Part shown: positions 37,601 through 49,513 of the stretch, piece by piece
Layout of the letters: the number at the start of each line of letters is the position of its first letter
Numbering within the stretch: the first letter of the stretch is position 1
Source of the DNA: Oxyruncus cristatus
Taxonomy: Eukaryota > Chordata > Aves > Passeriformes > Cotingidae
DNA: 64,000 nucleotides
Assembly: GCA_013399855.1 (NCBI GenBank)
Contig: VXAY01002117.1
Coordinates: 960,499 to 1,024,498 of the forward strand
Direction of reading: 5' to 3'
Made by a program: the position numbers and the translations under genes
The notes under the pieces: generated by a model
Seen by the model: the letters and a program-made list of their open reading frames with translations, nothing else
The model's database searches: none
What the model was told of the DNA's origin: nothing

Positions 37601-40600
37601 AATTTAGCGAAGTGACAAGTTGGACAAATGAGATGTGCTTCTAATTGAATGTCTTGCTGAATCAGGGCTCATACCTAATGTTAATAAATTATTTTCCTTG
37701 GGGTTTGTAGCTGTGACCTTTTAGATTGTTTTCAGTTTGAAATAGTGAATCTTCACCAAACAACGGCTTATCATCTCAGAGGATTGTCCCACTAAAAGAG
37801 AAAGAAGAGCTGTAGTTGTGTAAAAATGTGAATAAAAGCTGTACAGAGTCTCTTTACTACTTTTTATAATTATTAATGTAGGGGTGTGAAATTAAAACAG
37901 ATTATGGACCTTTACTGCACACGCTGGCTGAGTTTGGATGGCTCCTGACCTGTGTCCTGCCTACACCCATCGTACGACATGACAGGTACCCAGACTATAG
38001 ATGCAGCATTTTTGGTGTACATGTCTCAGAATTATCAAGTAATTACTTGCATCCTTAAATGTAAAAGGAAGGAAAATGCTGATGTTAAATGCATATAAAG
38101 CTAGAGATGTAAGTAGGATTATGGTTGAGTCTTTTACTATGGTGTTTTAGGTCTACTGGTTTCAGTGAGTCTAATTCGAAACTTAAAATACATTGTAGAA
38201 ATCTAAACATCAAAATATTTTATTTAGAAAACCTTTTACCATGTACCCAGTCCCCAGAAATGGGGTTACTCATGCACTTCAAGTTGAAGCAAGTGTTGAA
38301 ATGTTTCACTAATTTAGGACCTTGGTGAATGACTAGTTGAGGTGATGGAAGAAGTCATGTCACGAGACAGTCATGCAGTATTTTATTGCACATTAAAGTG
38401 GGGAATGTGCTAATTCAGCAAGTGATTGGGCTGCTCCTCTTCTTTAATGTAGACATTATGGTTCTCTTCAAATATTGTTCCCAACTACTGGATTTCAGTT
38501 TTGTGGTTGTTATACTTATTTAGATGATTGAGGCGACTCTGTCTACTCTTTAAGGAGAGCTAAATAGCAGACCTGGATCCCCCATAAAGTCCTAGACTCC
38601 TTTTTTTAACCCCCCAAAAAGTACTGTGCTTTTCAACACAGTATCAAATTTAAAAAATGGCTAATGAAGCAGTGGATTAAGCACTCTTAATGCTCTTCTC
38701 TCTCATCTTTTTTTGGAGTTCTTCTCCCATTAGATTGCCAGTCTTTGAAAACAAAGAAATGTGCTGAGGCACAGTTTAGGGCTCTCTGACAACTGTGGAA
38801 AGAATGGATGACTTGAGTAATCTTTGGATCCCAGACCTCACCGTGTGAAATCAAGACAGCATGAAAAAGATGTGAATGAAAGGTTCTAAGAAAACTCCCA
38901 CTTTCTTGCAGGAGTTTTGTTCAAGTGATTTAACATAAATCAACTCATGCATGTGAGAAGGAGGCTTTTCTGGTTGGGAAATAGGTGTTGGGGTTTTTTG
39001 GCTGTGGGGTTTTTTTAACAGTTGATTTTAACCAACTGGTTAAATGCAAAGACAGAAGTGGTAAAACAATATGGCAAGTTCTGGTTTGGGTTTTTTTAAT
39101 GAGGGTCTCTATATGTTTTGTTTTCTTCTGGAAGAAGCAGTTTCTAGAATGCAAACCAAAATGGGTCTCCTTTAATTTCTTCAATAATTTTGTAGTCTAA
39201 GTGTATTACCTTTGAACATGGTGGCTTGTGAGCGTATGGGAACTCCTGAGCCTGGCTTTTGTAACCAGCTGAAATGTTTGGCCAAATCTTAGAGCTTGAG
39301 AGTAAGTCTTCACAATCTGGATCTAATCTCTGAAGGATGTCAGTGGACAATGGGAGAGAGATTTTAGTAGTCATGGTGTGCTGTGAGTCATCGGTTGAGG
39401 GACTTTTTAACTTACAAACTCTTGTGTCCCACAAGCAGTGTAACTGAACCCATCCCTGCAGGGTTTGGACGAGCAGGGTCAGGAATGTCCTGAGCAGCTG
39501 CTGATCAACCACTCTCAGTGTCAGTCTGTGCCTGCAGCAGGACAAATGGTGCTGCTTTGTAGCTCACAGATTGCAGAGCAAAGGCAGGGCCCATGGAAAA
39601 AAGCCAAGTGCTAAAAGAAAAAAAAAGTAAGAAAAAGGGCTAACAGATTGATTAGGCAGGAGCTGTTGGTGTTTGAATTAGTAAGAAAATGTACCAACCA
39701 GCAAGATAGGTAAGTAGCATTAGATTTCTCAAGTAGTGTTGCATCCTAGATGTGAAACAACCAGCCCATTAATAGCAGTGTTCATGCTAAAGGGGGTTAT
39801 ACCCTGGCCAAATCTGAAGCTGGATTCAATTTGTATCCACACTAGAATAATTCAGACTAATAAAAAGCACTTGTTTTCTGGTCTAAATGGTTGGGTGGGA
39901 GTCTGCATGAATTGTCTAATACTTGTTATCCCACTGTGGCTTGTGAGTTACTCTTGGAAGAAGTAAGATGAATCGTGTTTTGTGTGCCTGTAGTTTATCT
40001 CATATATAACTATTCAATTTTCCTTTTTGAAAAAAAAAGTGAAAAAGCCCATGAAGAAGAATTCCTAATTAGGAATTGAGAATTCATGAGTCAGAAAACG
40101 AACGTCCTCCTGTCCTCATGGGCTAAGTAGTGACTGATAACTACTATTTTTAGGCATTGATGTTGGCATTTAAAGAGAAGAAATTCCTGGATGGTTACTG
40201 CGTGTCTGATATGAAAGATGCCATTACAGTGGTGGTGGTGGGTTATCCTAGGAATGCAAGTCAAATGTCTCAATAAAGATGGATGCTTTATGCTGCTCAA
40301 CAGCTGGGGTTTTTTGCAAGACTTGGAACTCTGTCCTCAAAACCCAGCCTGAATATTAACAGGCTTCAGAAACACTGAAAAAAATAAAATAAGCAACATT
40401 TTGGGATCATCTGACAAATTCATCTTTTCATAGTTATTTTTAGAAAAGAATTTGCGCACAGTATTTAGATAAAATCTTCATTATCCTCATTTTTACTCAG
40501 TGCAGTACTTTGCTCTGTTCTGTTTTGCTCTTATTTATTGCAAAACTTTCCATCACTTGAGATCTTCCGTGATCTCTTCCTAGAGTTTGTGCCCACTGCT

Positions 40601-43600
40601 TGTCTGCAGACAAAGAGTGTGACCAGCTGGGGTGTGACAGGATTGCCATGCACTGATGTGTTCCTTTTCAGGCTTTTGCATGGTTAGGATTTGAAACAGT
40701 TTAAAAAAACACTTGGCTGTTGTGTCTGTTCCTGTGGAGTTTTGTTGTTGTTTTAAGTTTTTCATTTTTCAGACATATAAAATAAATAAAAATAAATAAA
40801 TAAAAATAGATATAAAATAAAATGCCCAGAGCATTAAGCTGTTGTGATAGCTGAATGTCACTGATCACTGTCCTGTTTCAGGCAGGGGCAGTACTCTGTA
40901 CACCTGTTTAGTCTTTCAATTCCTACCTCAGTGGATAAATCATGCTGGGTGCAGGAAACATTGCCTTGAAAAGCTCTTTTGCTGTTCCAAAGAATGTAAA
41001 TGTCATTCTTGAAACATGCACAGTGGCCATTTTGTGCAGTATTGTTTGAAAAATAAGCACTGTGGGTCTTGGGTTTGTTTTTTGGTCAGCACATTAGAGA
41101 TTGCATAGAAGTTGCCCTCTCCTAACACCAATTCTTTTTTTTTTTTTTACTCTGGGGATATGAGAAAGCAGAGCATGAAAAAAAATGCAAATGATGCAAC
41201 ATTTGTTGTATCCATTGTCTTGGGTATTTAAACTGTACCAGCAGTCAATAAAGAAAATTTCTAGAGTAAAAAAAGCAGACCATAAAAGAATACCAGATAG
41301 ATCCACAATATCAGTGATCTCAAGAGCCCCCTGTATTGTATGCAAGTCTTACTTAATTGGTAAATGTCAAGACAAGAATTTGATAGCAATTATGCCAAGT
41401 TCAGATAAATAGCAATAATAAAATGAATAATCTGTTTAGGAGTTAAATACCTTATTCCTTTTGTTCATTTTTAGTAAACTTTGATCAACCTCTGTTTGAA
41501 CTGCTTTGTAAACATGTTAATAAAAAAAACAGATATATAAAAATCAGGGCCACTGGAGTACTACTGAGTTTCTAGCTTGATGTTTGCTTTTGGGGACTGA
41601 AATATGGACATGTAAGAGGACAAATTTCTTTACCCATCCAGCATAAGCAGACAAGCAAATTGCTGCAGTTTCAACAAAAGGGTCTCTGTTGCTCTTCATC
41701 ACTCTTGAGAGAGGAAGAAGCTTCAGCAGCCTGACTCTGCTGTGACCTTTATTTCCCTCCACTGATTGCTGCAGTCCCTGCAAACGGGCAAGGCAGACCA
41801 TGAGCAGTGCAGCACGAAAGCACTGACTTTGGTTATTAATTTATCGTGGCTCACCACTTAATCAGTGTTTTCAAAAGGCTCTGACTTATGAGGCAAAGAG
41901 GGAATGTGGAAATGCGAGGGAAGCTACAGAGCTTCCCTTGCTGTAAGCATTTTTTCTCATTTAAATTCTGCGGAAATCCCACTGTCATTGAGTTCTTTGT
42001 GAATTAAGCTCATGGCAGCTTTGTCGTGTGTGGCATCTTAATAAGGTCAGACTTAGAAAATTGTTAATTTACTTATTGTCTACTCACCATCATGTCCTTT
42101 TTCTGTTCCAGTAGAATTTGTACAAGCTGTAGCTTAATGTTTGGGGTTTTTTCCTTGTCTCTGAAGGAATGCAGACACTGTTACAAAATAAGCCATAGGC
42201 TCTTCCCCATGCCAGGGACTGTGCTCTGCCTTCTTGCTTAGAAGAGAGATTTCCCAGTTGATATTATCAAAACAGACATAACTGAGGCAGGGAGGAATAT
42301 GTAGCCAAGTGGAATGCAGGATTGTGGATTTACTTGTGATGACATAAAATCTTAACACGTTTTCTTTTCATGAGTGCAAATAGTGAGGTAGAGACTCTTG
42401 GAGCAGGAAACCTTGTTAGTTTAAGGAAATGAATTAATTTGTTCTCCTGCATTCTTGTTTTCCCCACTAGCTGGAGTTTTAAGATAGTTCTCCATTCTCA
42501 TCCAAGGAAGACATGCAAAGATATGCCATGACCTGAGTTCAGCTGGACTGCAAGGAAGATTGGGAGGGGCCAAACACAATCACAAACCCAACATCACCAG
42601 CTATTGATCTGAGTAGCTGTTTATGCTGGAACTCTTCCTGAGCTCATAGGAACAGTTTTAGTCCCTGATTTTTCTTGGAGCAGGTCCCTAATGTTAAATA
42701 TAAATAAATTTTCAGTCCTAGCCCTGTCACGAAACATGCATGGTTACCTGAACTTGGTGTGTGATTGTTAACTTTATGGCATACTCATACTGAAGTAGAA
42801 GCTTGCATTGTTTTAGTAGTTCTTTCTGTAATATTATGCATAATAATACTGTTTTATGATTGATAGAATAGGTAGAATCATAAATATTTCAGATGAACTC
42901 ACTACATCTATTTGGTGTTTCTATTTTGCTACTTGTCTTTAGTGCACTCTTAAATCTGAAGTCACCCTTTTACTGAAGTATTTCAGTGTTTTTCCTGTAT
43001 ATGCATAAAACTCTTGCTAAATACTGCCCAGAAACAGGAGTCGGGGAGAGAAAAATGTCATATCTGATATTTAGAAGATCACTGGAATTTTTTAAACTCT
43101 TATTGTAGTTCTAGTCTCGAAATTCTTGCACTTTTTCATTGACACAGAGTTGGGCTTTGTAGTACATATGCTATCAATGTGGTGACATGAATTTCTGGTG
43201 GAAAGGTTATGAAAATACATCTTCAAGTTTTAATGTATTTATCACTACTAAGAGTGTAATACTTCTGAAAGAGCAGTAATATCTGAGTAGGTCTTGGGAA
43301 AAAACTTCACCTCTTCATGTTTATTATTCTGCAGGTATTCCCTTTGGGAGAAAGAAAAGCACTTGTGCTGCTTTATATGTGTACCATAACAGTATTAAAA
43401 TCTGTAAAAGTTTCAGGACTGAAGTTGCTCTTTTTTTTTTTCCCTTTATTTATCCTAATAAAATATTCTCTAGTCCTTCCTAGGCTCCCTCATACAAAAC
43501 AGCCAGTGTTGTTTCTCTCATTGTTGATGCAGAGCTTATTAAAACTGAGCCAAGTCCTTTTATCCATAGGTAGGGAGGCAGGAAGCTTATCCCTCTGTGC

Positions 43601-46600
43601 CAGTTAGATGGCATGTTACAACCAGAAAACAACTTTTATTTAGCAGTAAAGAATGGTAATTCCCAAGTTTCATGCCACAAAGTATTGAGATACTTGTTGA
43701 AGCTACGGATCTATTGAGGTTGGGCCTGGTTGTTGTGGCATTAATGGGTGGTAATATTTACAGGGAAGATTAGGCTAAAGAAAGACTCGTGGAGGTTTGC
43801 TTCAGACATAAAGGTGTAGAACTTGGATTAAAAGTAGGAACTCTGGTACTTAAACTTTCAAGAGTGTACAAGTCAAATAACTCCAGTCATAGCAATACAA
43901 GTTATTGGTCTGTCCGTATTTTTATGTGCATCACCTTAACCCAGCTCTATGCTTCTAATTTTTTTTTTAAATATGTTTACAGAACTGTGCAGGAATAAAC
44001 TGGTCTGTCCTCTTCTTACTCGTGGACTTACATACACACAATTTAAAGCTGACTTTAAAAGTTATGAATGCATTAGGGACAATTGTTGCTATTAAAATAT
44101 TGAAACTATTTTTTTTTTAAATTTTAGTGAAGGAAATCTCGCTACAAAACAAGTAATTTTTCTTCAGAGACCTGTTATGTGGAGTTCTGCTGTCCAGACA
44201 CCAGAGGTGAGTAACATGTTTATGGTATTAATATAAAAAAATTGGTACTTCACATAATGGTAAGATAGAGAAACAAACTAGGCTTCTCAATAGGCAAAAA
44301 AAAGTGGCAGAACAGGATTTTACTCATTACCAGTTCAAGTTTGTGGAGGGCTTTTGCAGAACTCACATGTTACTTGTTTTCTCAGCCATTATCTCTTGAG
44401 CTAAGCCATGGAGAAGAGCATAAGCATGCTAAAAACATGTTTTTTGCTAAGGAATTACTGTGTCTCAGGTGGAAGAAGTTGCCAAAGTTGGAAGTATTTT
44501 CTTTGGAGTCTTTAGGAAGTATTGAATGTTCTGATTGAAATCCTATATCTGTTGCACATAAGAAAGTATTTTGACCTCCAAAATATCTACTTTCACATTT
44601 CTAAAAGAAACAGGTGTCAAGCTGTACGAGGGATACTATAATCTGCAGGTTAACAGGGTGAAGGTTGTTGTTGCCTGAAAATGTGTGACAGTGGATTGAA
44701 AACTCTGCAGCTGAACCTCCTCACCTCGTTGTCCCTTTTGAAAGAAGCTCCCGTAACAGAGGTTGCATCAAGTGTTTTCTGAGGGTTAAGTAACGCAGTC
44801 ACCACGCTCTGCTCGGTCGGTGTGGCAGCAGTTACTGCACCTGCACGGTGCTGCAGTAAACCCTGCTGTGCCAGCCAAGGGGGAACTGCTGATGGGCTCT
44901 TCTTTGCTGCATCTTCTGACATCTCAGGGTGCTTATTTCTGGATTTCAATAGCTGTTCCACCTTTCTCTGTTCAACGTGGCTTTCCTGTGATAGTCTTAA
45001 GCTATGAATATTTTCACTCATGTCCAGCACCAAACTTTACAGACTTTATATACTGTTATAAGGCAGTGATACCTAGCTTCTTTTTTGTCCTATATAAATA
45101 CTTCCATGAGTCTCTAAACTTCTTCCATTCATATTTGATCTGTCTTTTTTACTTTCCATTCAGTCTGTTACCATCATCTGTGTTTTCCTCTGCTTAGTGT
45201 TTCTAAAATATGCTCTTCCTTTTTTTGTTCTTCTCCAGGCTTTTGCTTATCTCCAGCCTAACTTCCTTCTCACTGTGTCCCCTGATAATTAGTACTTCCA
45301 TGCCTGAAAGAACTGCTTTCAACATGCACAATTCAAGTCCTGTTTTATTTTTTTGTCTCAATTCCCATCTAGTTCTTAAAAACTGTAATTTATTTTCTCA
45401 TTTACTTAACTGGAGCTTCTGCTTTTTTCTCATCAGTGTTCTGTGTGGTCTTCCTTGCCGGTGTCTTAGTCTTTCCTTCCGTTCATACCCTCTTCTAAAT
45501 TCTGCCAGTGGAATTTTTTGTCCTTTAACCACCTTCTGTGTACAAAGCATCTTCAGCTTTTAGCTTTCAGACCTTCTTCCTGACTTTGTAGTCTTTTCTT
45601 CCTAATGCATGTTTTGGAACACAATTTTGATACCAATATTGTGAAAATATGGAACATAATGTCAGTGCTTATAAAGCAAAATAATGCTTTCCTACATTTT
45701 TAACACTCTGTATAATAAAGGCCATGAACTCCTGCTCTGAGAACTCTTCCCTTGGTAAGGCATAATGTTATTTCTAACTCTAAGTGTCTCTTAGAAGGCA
45801 GCATCACTATCTGTCAGAAGTTAGAATGGTTAAGACTGGGTTCTGTCAAGAGATGTAGTACAAACCAGTTCTGTAAAAACATTCAGTCTGAGGAACTGAT
45901 GAATCTCTGAGATGTGGTTTAAATTAAAAATAGGAAGCATTACACTCACAGTTTAAATTCTGTCACCGAGTTATGAGCTGATGAACAGCTTTGGTTTATA
46001 CAAATAAAATGGTGTATTTTGTAGTTCCTCTTTTATTTGTTGTAATAGGAAACCTTTGACTTAAGCATTAAACATACTGGAAGTAGACAAAGAATAGCTG
46101 ATGTGTGGCCATTTACATCAGGATTTCTGTGTTTAAAATCTGAACAAACTTAGTATCTAAATGTGCTCTTTAAGTACCAGTGAATGTTTTACTTCTCCAC
46201 CAGGAAACTTCAATATGATGAGGTCATTTTAGGATGGGATAAATAGGTAACTGGAGCTGAAGCTGAAACATTTAGCAGAGTGACATTTTTCCTTCTGTTT
46301 TGCCAATTATGTTGGTTTTCTCCTAAATTTTACTCTTTTCACTTCATTGCTTTTTTTACAAAAGTGTTTGAATCGGCAGACAGCATATTACTTCCATTTC
46401 AATCTGAATTCATGGGTTTGTTAGTAATACCAAACTGTTATAGAATATCATGATAGCTTTGTATTAGGTACCTAAATTTCAGATGTAAAATAAGCTACTG
46501 AAATTTGAAAGCTTTCCCTTCTGCTCTAAAGACTTTGTTGTCTTCTGGACATTGACAACACAGCTGTGCTATTTTATTGACCCCTTGCAAACATTTTTGT

Positions 46601-49513
46601 AAAAACATTTAATTCCTGTGATTGTATATTGTTTGGCATGACACTTTTCTTTTTATTTGTAGTGTGTATCTTTTCATTGATGTTCATATTACATTAAAGC
46701 TGTTACTAAAAAAATTTTGGTATCCACAACTTAGGGTGTTTTTGAAACACAGAAATAGTTCAGATACCTAAAATTTCTACGTTAAAAAACATTGCATCGC
46801 AACTTTTGTTTATTTAAGCACACCCTTACCACATTTGCAGCTCAGATACCTTGAAGAATGCTGCTAACAAGGCTCTTTCATTACTGGAGTAAGAAAGCAG
46901 CCTCATACGGGCCTCTTCAAACACAGCTGTCAAACCCCAGCGCCCCGGTCACGTCACTTTTTAGATCTCCACAGTGCAGTAGGGTCTGGCCATGGCAGGA
47001 GCTGTACCCCACAGGCAGGTACAGCTGTTGGAGTTGCGTTCTGGAGAGTGGCAACACAGAGCATGGGGTGCTTTGTGCACTCAGGGTTAGATTTGTTGAT
47101 TGTTGGGTTGTAATTAGCATTGCTATTTCTAAAGGAAGTTTTGCTTCAGTCAGAATTGAGGGGAACCCTGCTGTTACCTGGTTTCTTCATCTGACAGGGT
47201 CTCTTTTCTGAGGATGGTATATTTTGTGTCCACGCAGCTCATCTCTGCCTTCTTCTATATTCCTGGGGTAGGGTGTTATGACCTGGCTTACGATTTATGT
47301 AATAGTTCAAAAGCCTCTTGGGTTCCAAGGCCTGTACTGTCTCAAACTCTGTTTATCACTTGTCACTTGCTTTTCAAAGAAAACAGTTCAGAAGAGGAGA
47401 TGCAAGATTGAACCATGCAATGCTTGAGGGCTTTCTGGTGGTTTTTTTCCTTATTTCTTCATTTATTTCCTTTAAGCAGTCTTCTCCATCTTCTTACTGT
47501 GGCATCCAGGCAAAACGTATTTCCTTTTGTTTCTCCTGAGGCAACAGTGTTTCCCCTTAGCCTGATTTCCCAGTCTCTCCTGTAACAGCTTCCCTGCATA
47601 CGTTTCCTTTAGCTACATGGTCCATTGTTTTTACTGTTTCAAAAGGGTTTGAGGAAAAAAATGTGTAGAAGAGAGGTGCAAACTTCCAAAGCATGATAAA
47701 AGCAGTTGTGGTTTTGTTTTTCAAGTGCTTGCATTTGTGCAAGGGTGCTTGTGTCCTTCATGCACTGAAATGCAGCTCTGTGCTGAGGCTTCCTTTGTGG
47801 CTGGAATTTGTTCCTTCTGTAGGCAGGGCTGTGTCCCTGGCAAGCATCTCCTGTGTTAGCAGTGCTTGTGCTGAGAGCAGGGCTCCAAGCAGGGAGCTTA
47901 TCTTAGCACTTCTGCCTTCCTGACTGTGTTCCTCTCTTGTGGCTCAAGGCACTGACACCGTCTCTGGAGCTGCTGCATCATCGTAGATCTAAGTAACGCA
48001 GGTAGCTCCTGATGCTGAAGTGAAATAAACCTTTTATTTATTTGTGATGGCTCAGGGGACCCTTGGCAGAGTCTGGTCAGTCTCTTATTTGCAGAAATTG
48101 CGATCTGCTGACTTTCTTTTTTGACGTTGGCAACCATCATCATTCAACAAAATGCATCATTCAGCAGGAAATATCGGCCAATCCCAGTACTAATATCAGA
48201 CTGTATTTATACTAAGCTTTTCCTGTGCAAGAACTCCGTAGACCTCATTTCAAATGGCTGTACAGAGCAGCCACTGACTTCTATCTGCATGGATTCACCA
48301 TGAGAATTGAATGCAATTCTCAAGGAATGTGCCATTATCTGAGGAGGTCTCTGAAGATGTTCATGGGCAGAACTGGGAAGATAAGAAAGCCTCTCAATTG
48401 CACCATGAGATGGATCAGTGGGGAATCTTCAGTCCTATGAAGCGGTCAGGTCACCCTCTTTTTGCAGAGTTCAGTACTGATGGAGTTGAATTCTCACCCT
48501 TCTGAAACACTGCAGTGATGCTGAAGCTCCCAGAGAGAGCTGCGTTCAGGAATGGGATCAACATCCACTGACTAACCAGCAGGGCTTGCTGAGGAGGGCA
48601 GTAGCCAGAGACTGTATGTGGTGGCTTGTAGGTTTGTTACTGGAGAAGAGCGAGTGTCTGCCTACAGAGGGAGCTGGAGGTGGTGGAGCTCTCAGCTGTA
48701 CCTGACACTGCCAGGCCTTCTGACCCCTCGGGGCACTGAGGCTGCTGCAGGTGAGAGGCAGCTGACAGCAGGGGCTGTGCCAGCACTCTCCCCTTTGGAG
48801 CACAAGGAGGGGCAGAATGTGCATGTCTGTGGCAGAAAGGGTCAGAGTTAGGTTATTTTAGTCATTTATGTTAGATGCTTTCTTCAAAGAGCTGATTTTA
48901 GAGTAGGCTAAGACCTCTAAGTTATTCTAGTTCTGCCAAGTACTGCATAAGAATTGAGCACTGTTGAAGTATTTTTTTCTTAGCATTCATTTGTGCTTTC
49001 TTGAATCTGAACTGTGTATCTTTTTTTTTTTTCCCCTCTCTTGAAGTTTATTTATAGAGACCAAAAATGTATCTGTTGGAGGTTTTTTCTCCAAAGGAGT
49101 TGGTAGTTTAAATGAAAGTGTTAAATGCTGCCTTGTGTTAAAATGCAGCTCACATTAAATCCATGCATGACTCATTGCAAAGTATTTGGCTGGGGTTTTT
49201 TTCCCTGAAATAAGTTAACATTTCAACATCTCTTGTATTCCAGAGGAAATCCTTAAGACAAGTTACTGGGGAGGAAAAAGGCAAAGTGTCTAGCAGAAGT
49301 GTTGGATTAGACACAGCTACTTCTTGCCCTCTAGAAATTGGACAACCACCTGACGAGTTTCACCTATCTCCTTCTAAACAATGTTGGATCAAGGAGGGAT
49401 CTTCCCAGTATGGGGGCTTTCCAGGATTCAGTAGCAGTGATGGAGTATTAAGGGAACTGGATGATGGACAATATGACCAGGAAGACGGAGTCACTCAGGT
49501 CACATGTATGTGA
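22518..49513 (+). CDS. RFTN2: RFTN2, raftlin-2 (complete coding region, nine exons)
   Basis: Nine exons (22518-22656, 26585-26768, 28662-28773, 30729-31041, 34008-34208, 36772-36893, 37882-37985, 44128-44206, 49244-49513) join with GT-AG ends and consistent phases. They give 507 codons plus stop, close to the roughly 500 residues I recall for human raftlin-2. The start GCCATGG has a purine at -3 and G at +4. The N-terminus MGCGLRK is a Gly2 myristoylation and Cys3 palmitoylation pattern, as known for raftlins. These are lipid-raft-associated adaptors linked to receptor internalisation and TLR3/TLR4 signalling. Family signatures include LYTVFNVFDEDS, KVTRKG, DWLELTTFYYKQGLSLVDSF, EEEGAGVPGSSRKGNDAIVV, EQWTVIEG, CEIKTDYGPLLHTLAEFGWL and the C-terminal RELDDGQYDQEDGVTQVTCM. 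No frameshift or internal stop is seen. Confidence 0.97.
22657..26584 (+). other. RFTN2 intron 1 (3.9 kb)
   Basis: AT-rich intron with no recognised gene or repeat family. It includes a 176-codon + frame at 25769-26299 with no recognised domain. A frame of that size could arise by chance in a window this long. Confidence 0.6.
26585..26768 (+). CDS. RFTN2: RFTN2 coding exon 2
   Basis: Acceptor TTTTAG at 26584, donor GTAACG at 26769. It encodes ASSNPEVIKIGSVLDIASQV, then EEYYSKGYVVGAVHP and YRVVLSRLKL, part of the conserved raftlin N-terminal domain. It ends in phase 2. Confidence 0.97.
28662..28773 (+). CDS. RFTN2: RFTN2 coding exon 3
   Basis: Acceptor TCTAG at 28661, donor GTAATG at 28774. 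It encodes QKHAAPRGQRHPRLLIEECP then LMYETLTNEVVKELLEK. The RPRL-I-EECPL-YE core matches raftlin-2. Confidence 0.96.
30729..31041 (+). CDS. RFTN2: RFTN2 coding exon 4
   Basis: Acceptor TGTAG at 30728, donor GTAATA at 31042. It starts VNEAAKRGKKFVGFVTQHFP, then a variable hydrophilic stretch, then WNEGTLSGHSSESGIEEE. It is the largest exon (313 bp) and the least conserved part. The frame stays open past the donor, so retention would add about 75 codons. Confidence 0.96.
33259..33278 (-). mobile_element. CR1 3' tail remnant ending at an ambiguous base
   Basis: Two and a half copies of the CR1 8-bp tail (CATAGAAT on +, ATTCTATG on -) run directly into the only N in the window, at 33278. The expected CR1 body does not follow on the other side. 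It is either a very short remnant or a CR1 copy lost at an assembly problem. It lies in RFTN2 intron 4. Confidence 0.65.
34008..34208 (+). CDS. RFTN2: RFTN2 coding exon 5
   Basis: Acceptor GTCAG at 34007, donor GTGAGT at 34209. It encodes DKLYTVFNVFDEDSTCW, KVTRKG and DWLELTTFYYKQGLSLVDSF, the best conserved raftlin block. Confidence 0.97.
36772..36893 (+). CDS. RFTN2: RFTN2 coding exon 6
   Basis: Acceptor TTACAG at 36771, donor GTAAAT at 36894. It encodes GDYLPKSLEGLFIYEEEGAG, then VPGSSRKGNDAIVVEQWTVI and E, ending on a codon boundary. Confidence 0.97.
37193..37252 (+). repeat. 30-bp intronic tandem duplication
   Basis: AATTCCAGCAAGTGCGGGTC and its following CACAC are repeated head to tail. 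Unit 1 is 37193-37222 and unit 2 starts at 37223. The first 24 bases are identical, with slight divergence after that. It lies in RFTN2 intron 6. Confidence 0.9.
37882..37985 (+). CDS. RFTN2: RFTN2 coding exon 7
   Basis: Acceptor TGTAG at 37881, donor GTACCC at 37986. It encodes GCEIKTDYGPLLHTLAEFGW, then LLTCVLPTPIVRHD, ending in phase 2. Confidence 0.97.
37986..44127 (+). other. RFTN2 intron 7 (6.1 kb)
   Basis: The longest RFTN2 intron, AT-rich, with an AAAT-type microsatellite at 40777-40824. No gene, recognised transposon or long frame is seen. Confidence 0.6.
40777..40824. repeat. (AAAT/AAAAT)n microsatellite
   Basis: An imperfect run of AAAT, ATAA and AAAAT units, directly visible, inside RFTN2 intron 7. 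Confidence 0.85.
44128..44206 (+). CDS. RFTN2: RFTN2 coding exon 8
   Basis: Acceptor TTTAG at 44127, donor GTGAGT at 44207. It completes a split Ser codon and encodes EGNLATKQVIFLQRPVMWSS then AVQTPE. Confidence 0.96.
44207..49243 (+). other. RFTN2 intron 8 (5.0 kb)
   Basis: It contains an antisense 127-codon frame (44650-45033), a strongly pyrimidine-rich stretch on + (about 45100-45600), and moderately GC-rich blocks at 46900-47080 and 48550-48830. None matches a family I recognise. Confidence 0.5.
49244..49513 (+). CDS. RFTN2: RFTN2 coding exon 9 (terminal)
   Basis: Acceptor TTCCAG at 49243, stop TGA at 49511-49513. It encodes a Ser-rich variable tail and then GFSSSDGVLRELDDGQ and YDQEDGVTQVTCM, matching the raftlin-2 C-terminus to its last residue. 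Confidence 0.97.
   Translation, partial: RKSLRQVTGEEKGKVSSRSVGLDTATSCPLEIGQPPDEFHLSPSKQCWIKEGSSQYGGFPGFSSSDGVLRELDDGQYDQEDGVTQVTCM

Noticed and set aside
39440..39530. A possible CR1 fragment (CCATCCCTGCAGGG-like text)
   Set aside because: Only short, poorly ordered similarity to CR1, without the neighbouring hallmarks seen at 5157-5366.
45210..45563. A 117-codon Phe/Leu/Ser-rich + frame that resembles membrane protein
   Set aside because: It is explained by the strong pyrimidine bias of the strand, which yields Phe, Leu, Ser and Pro codons and few stops.
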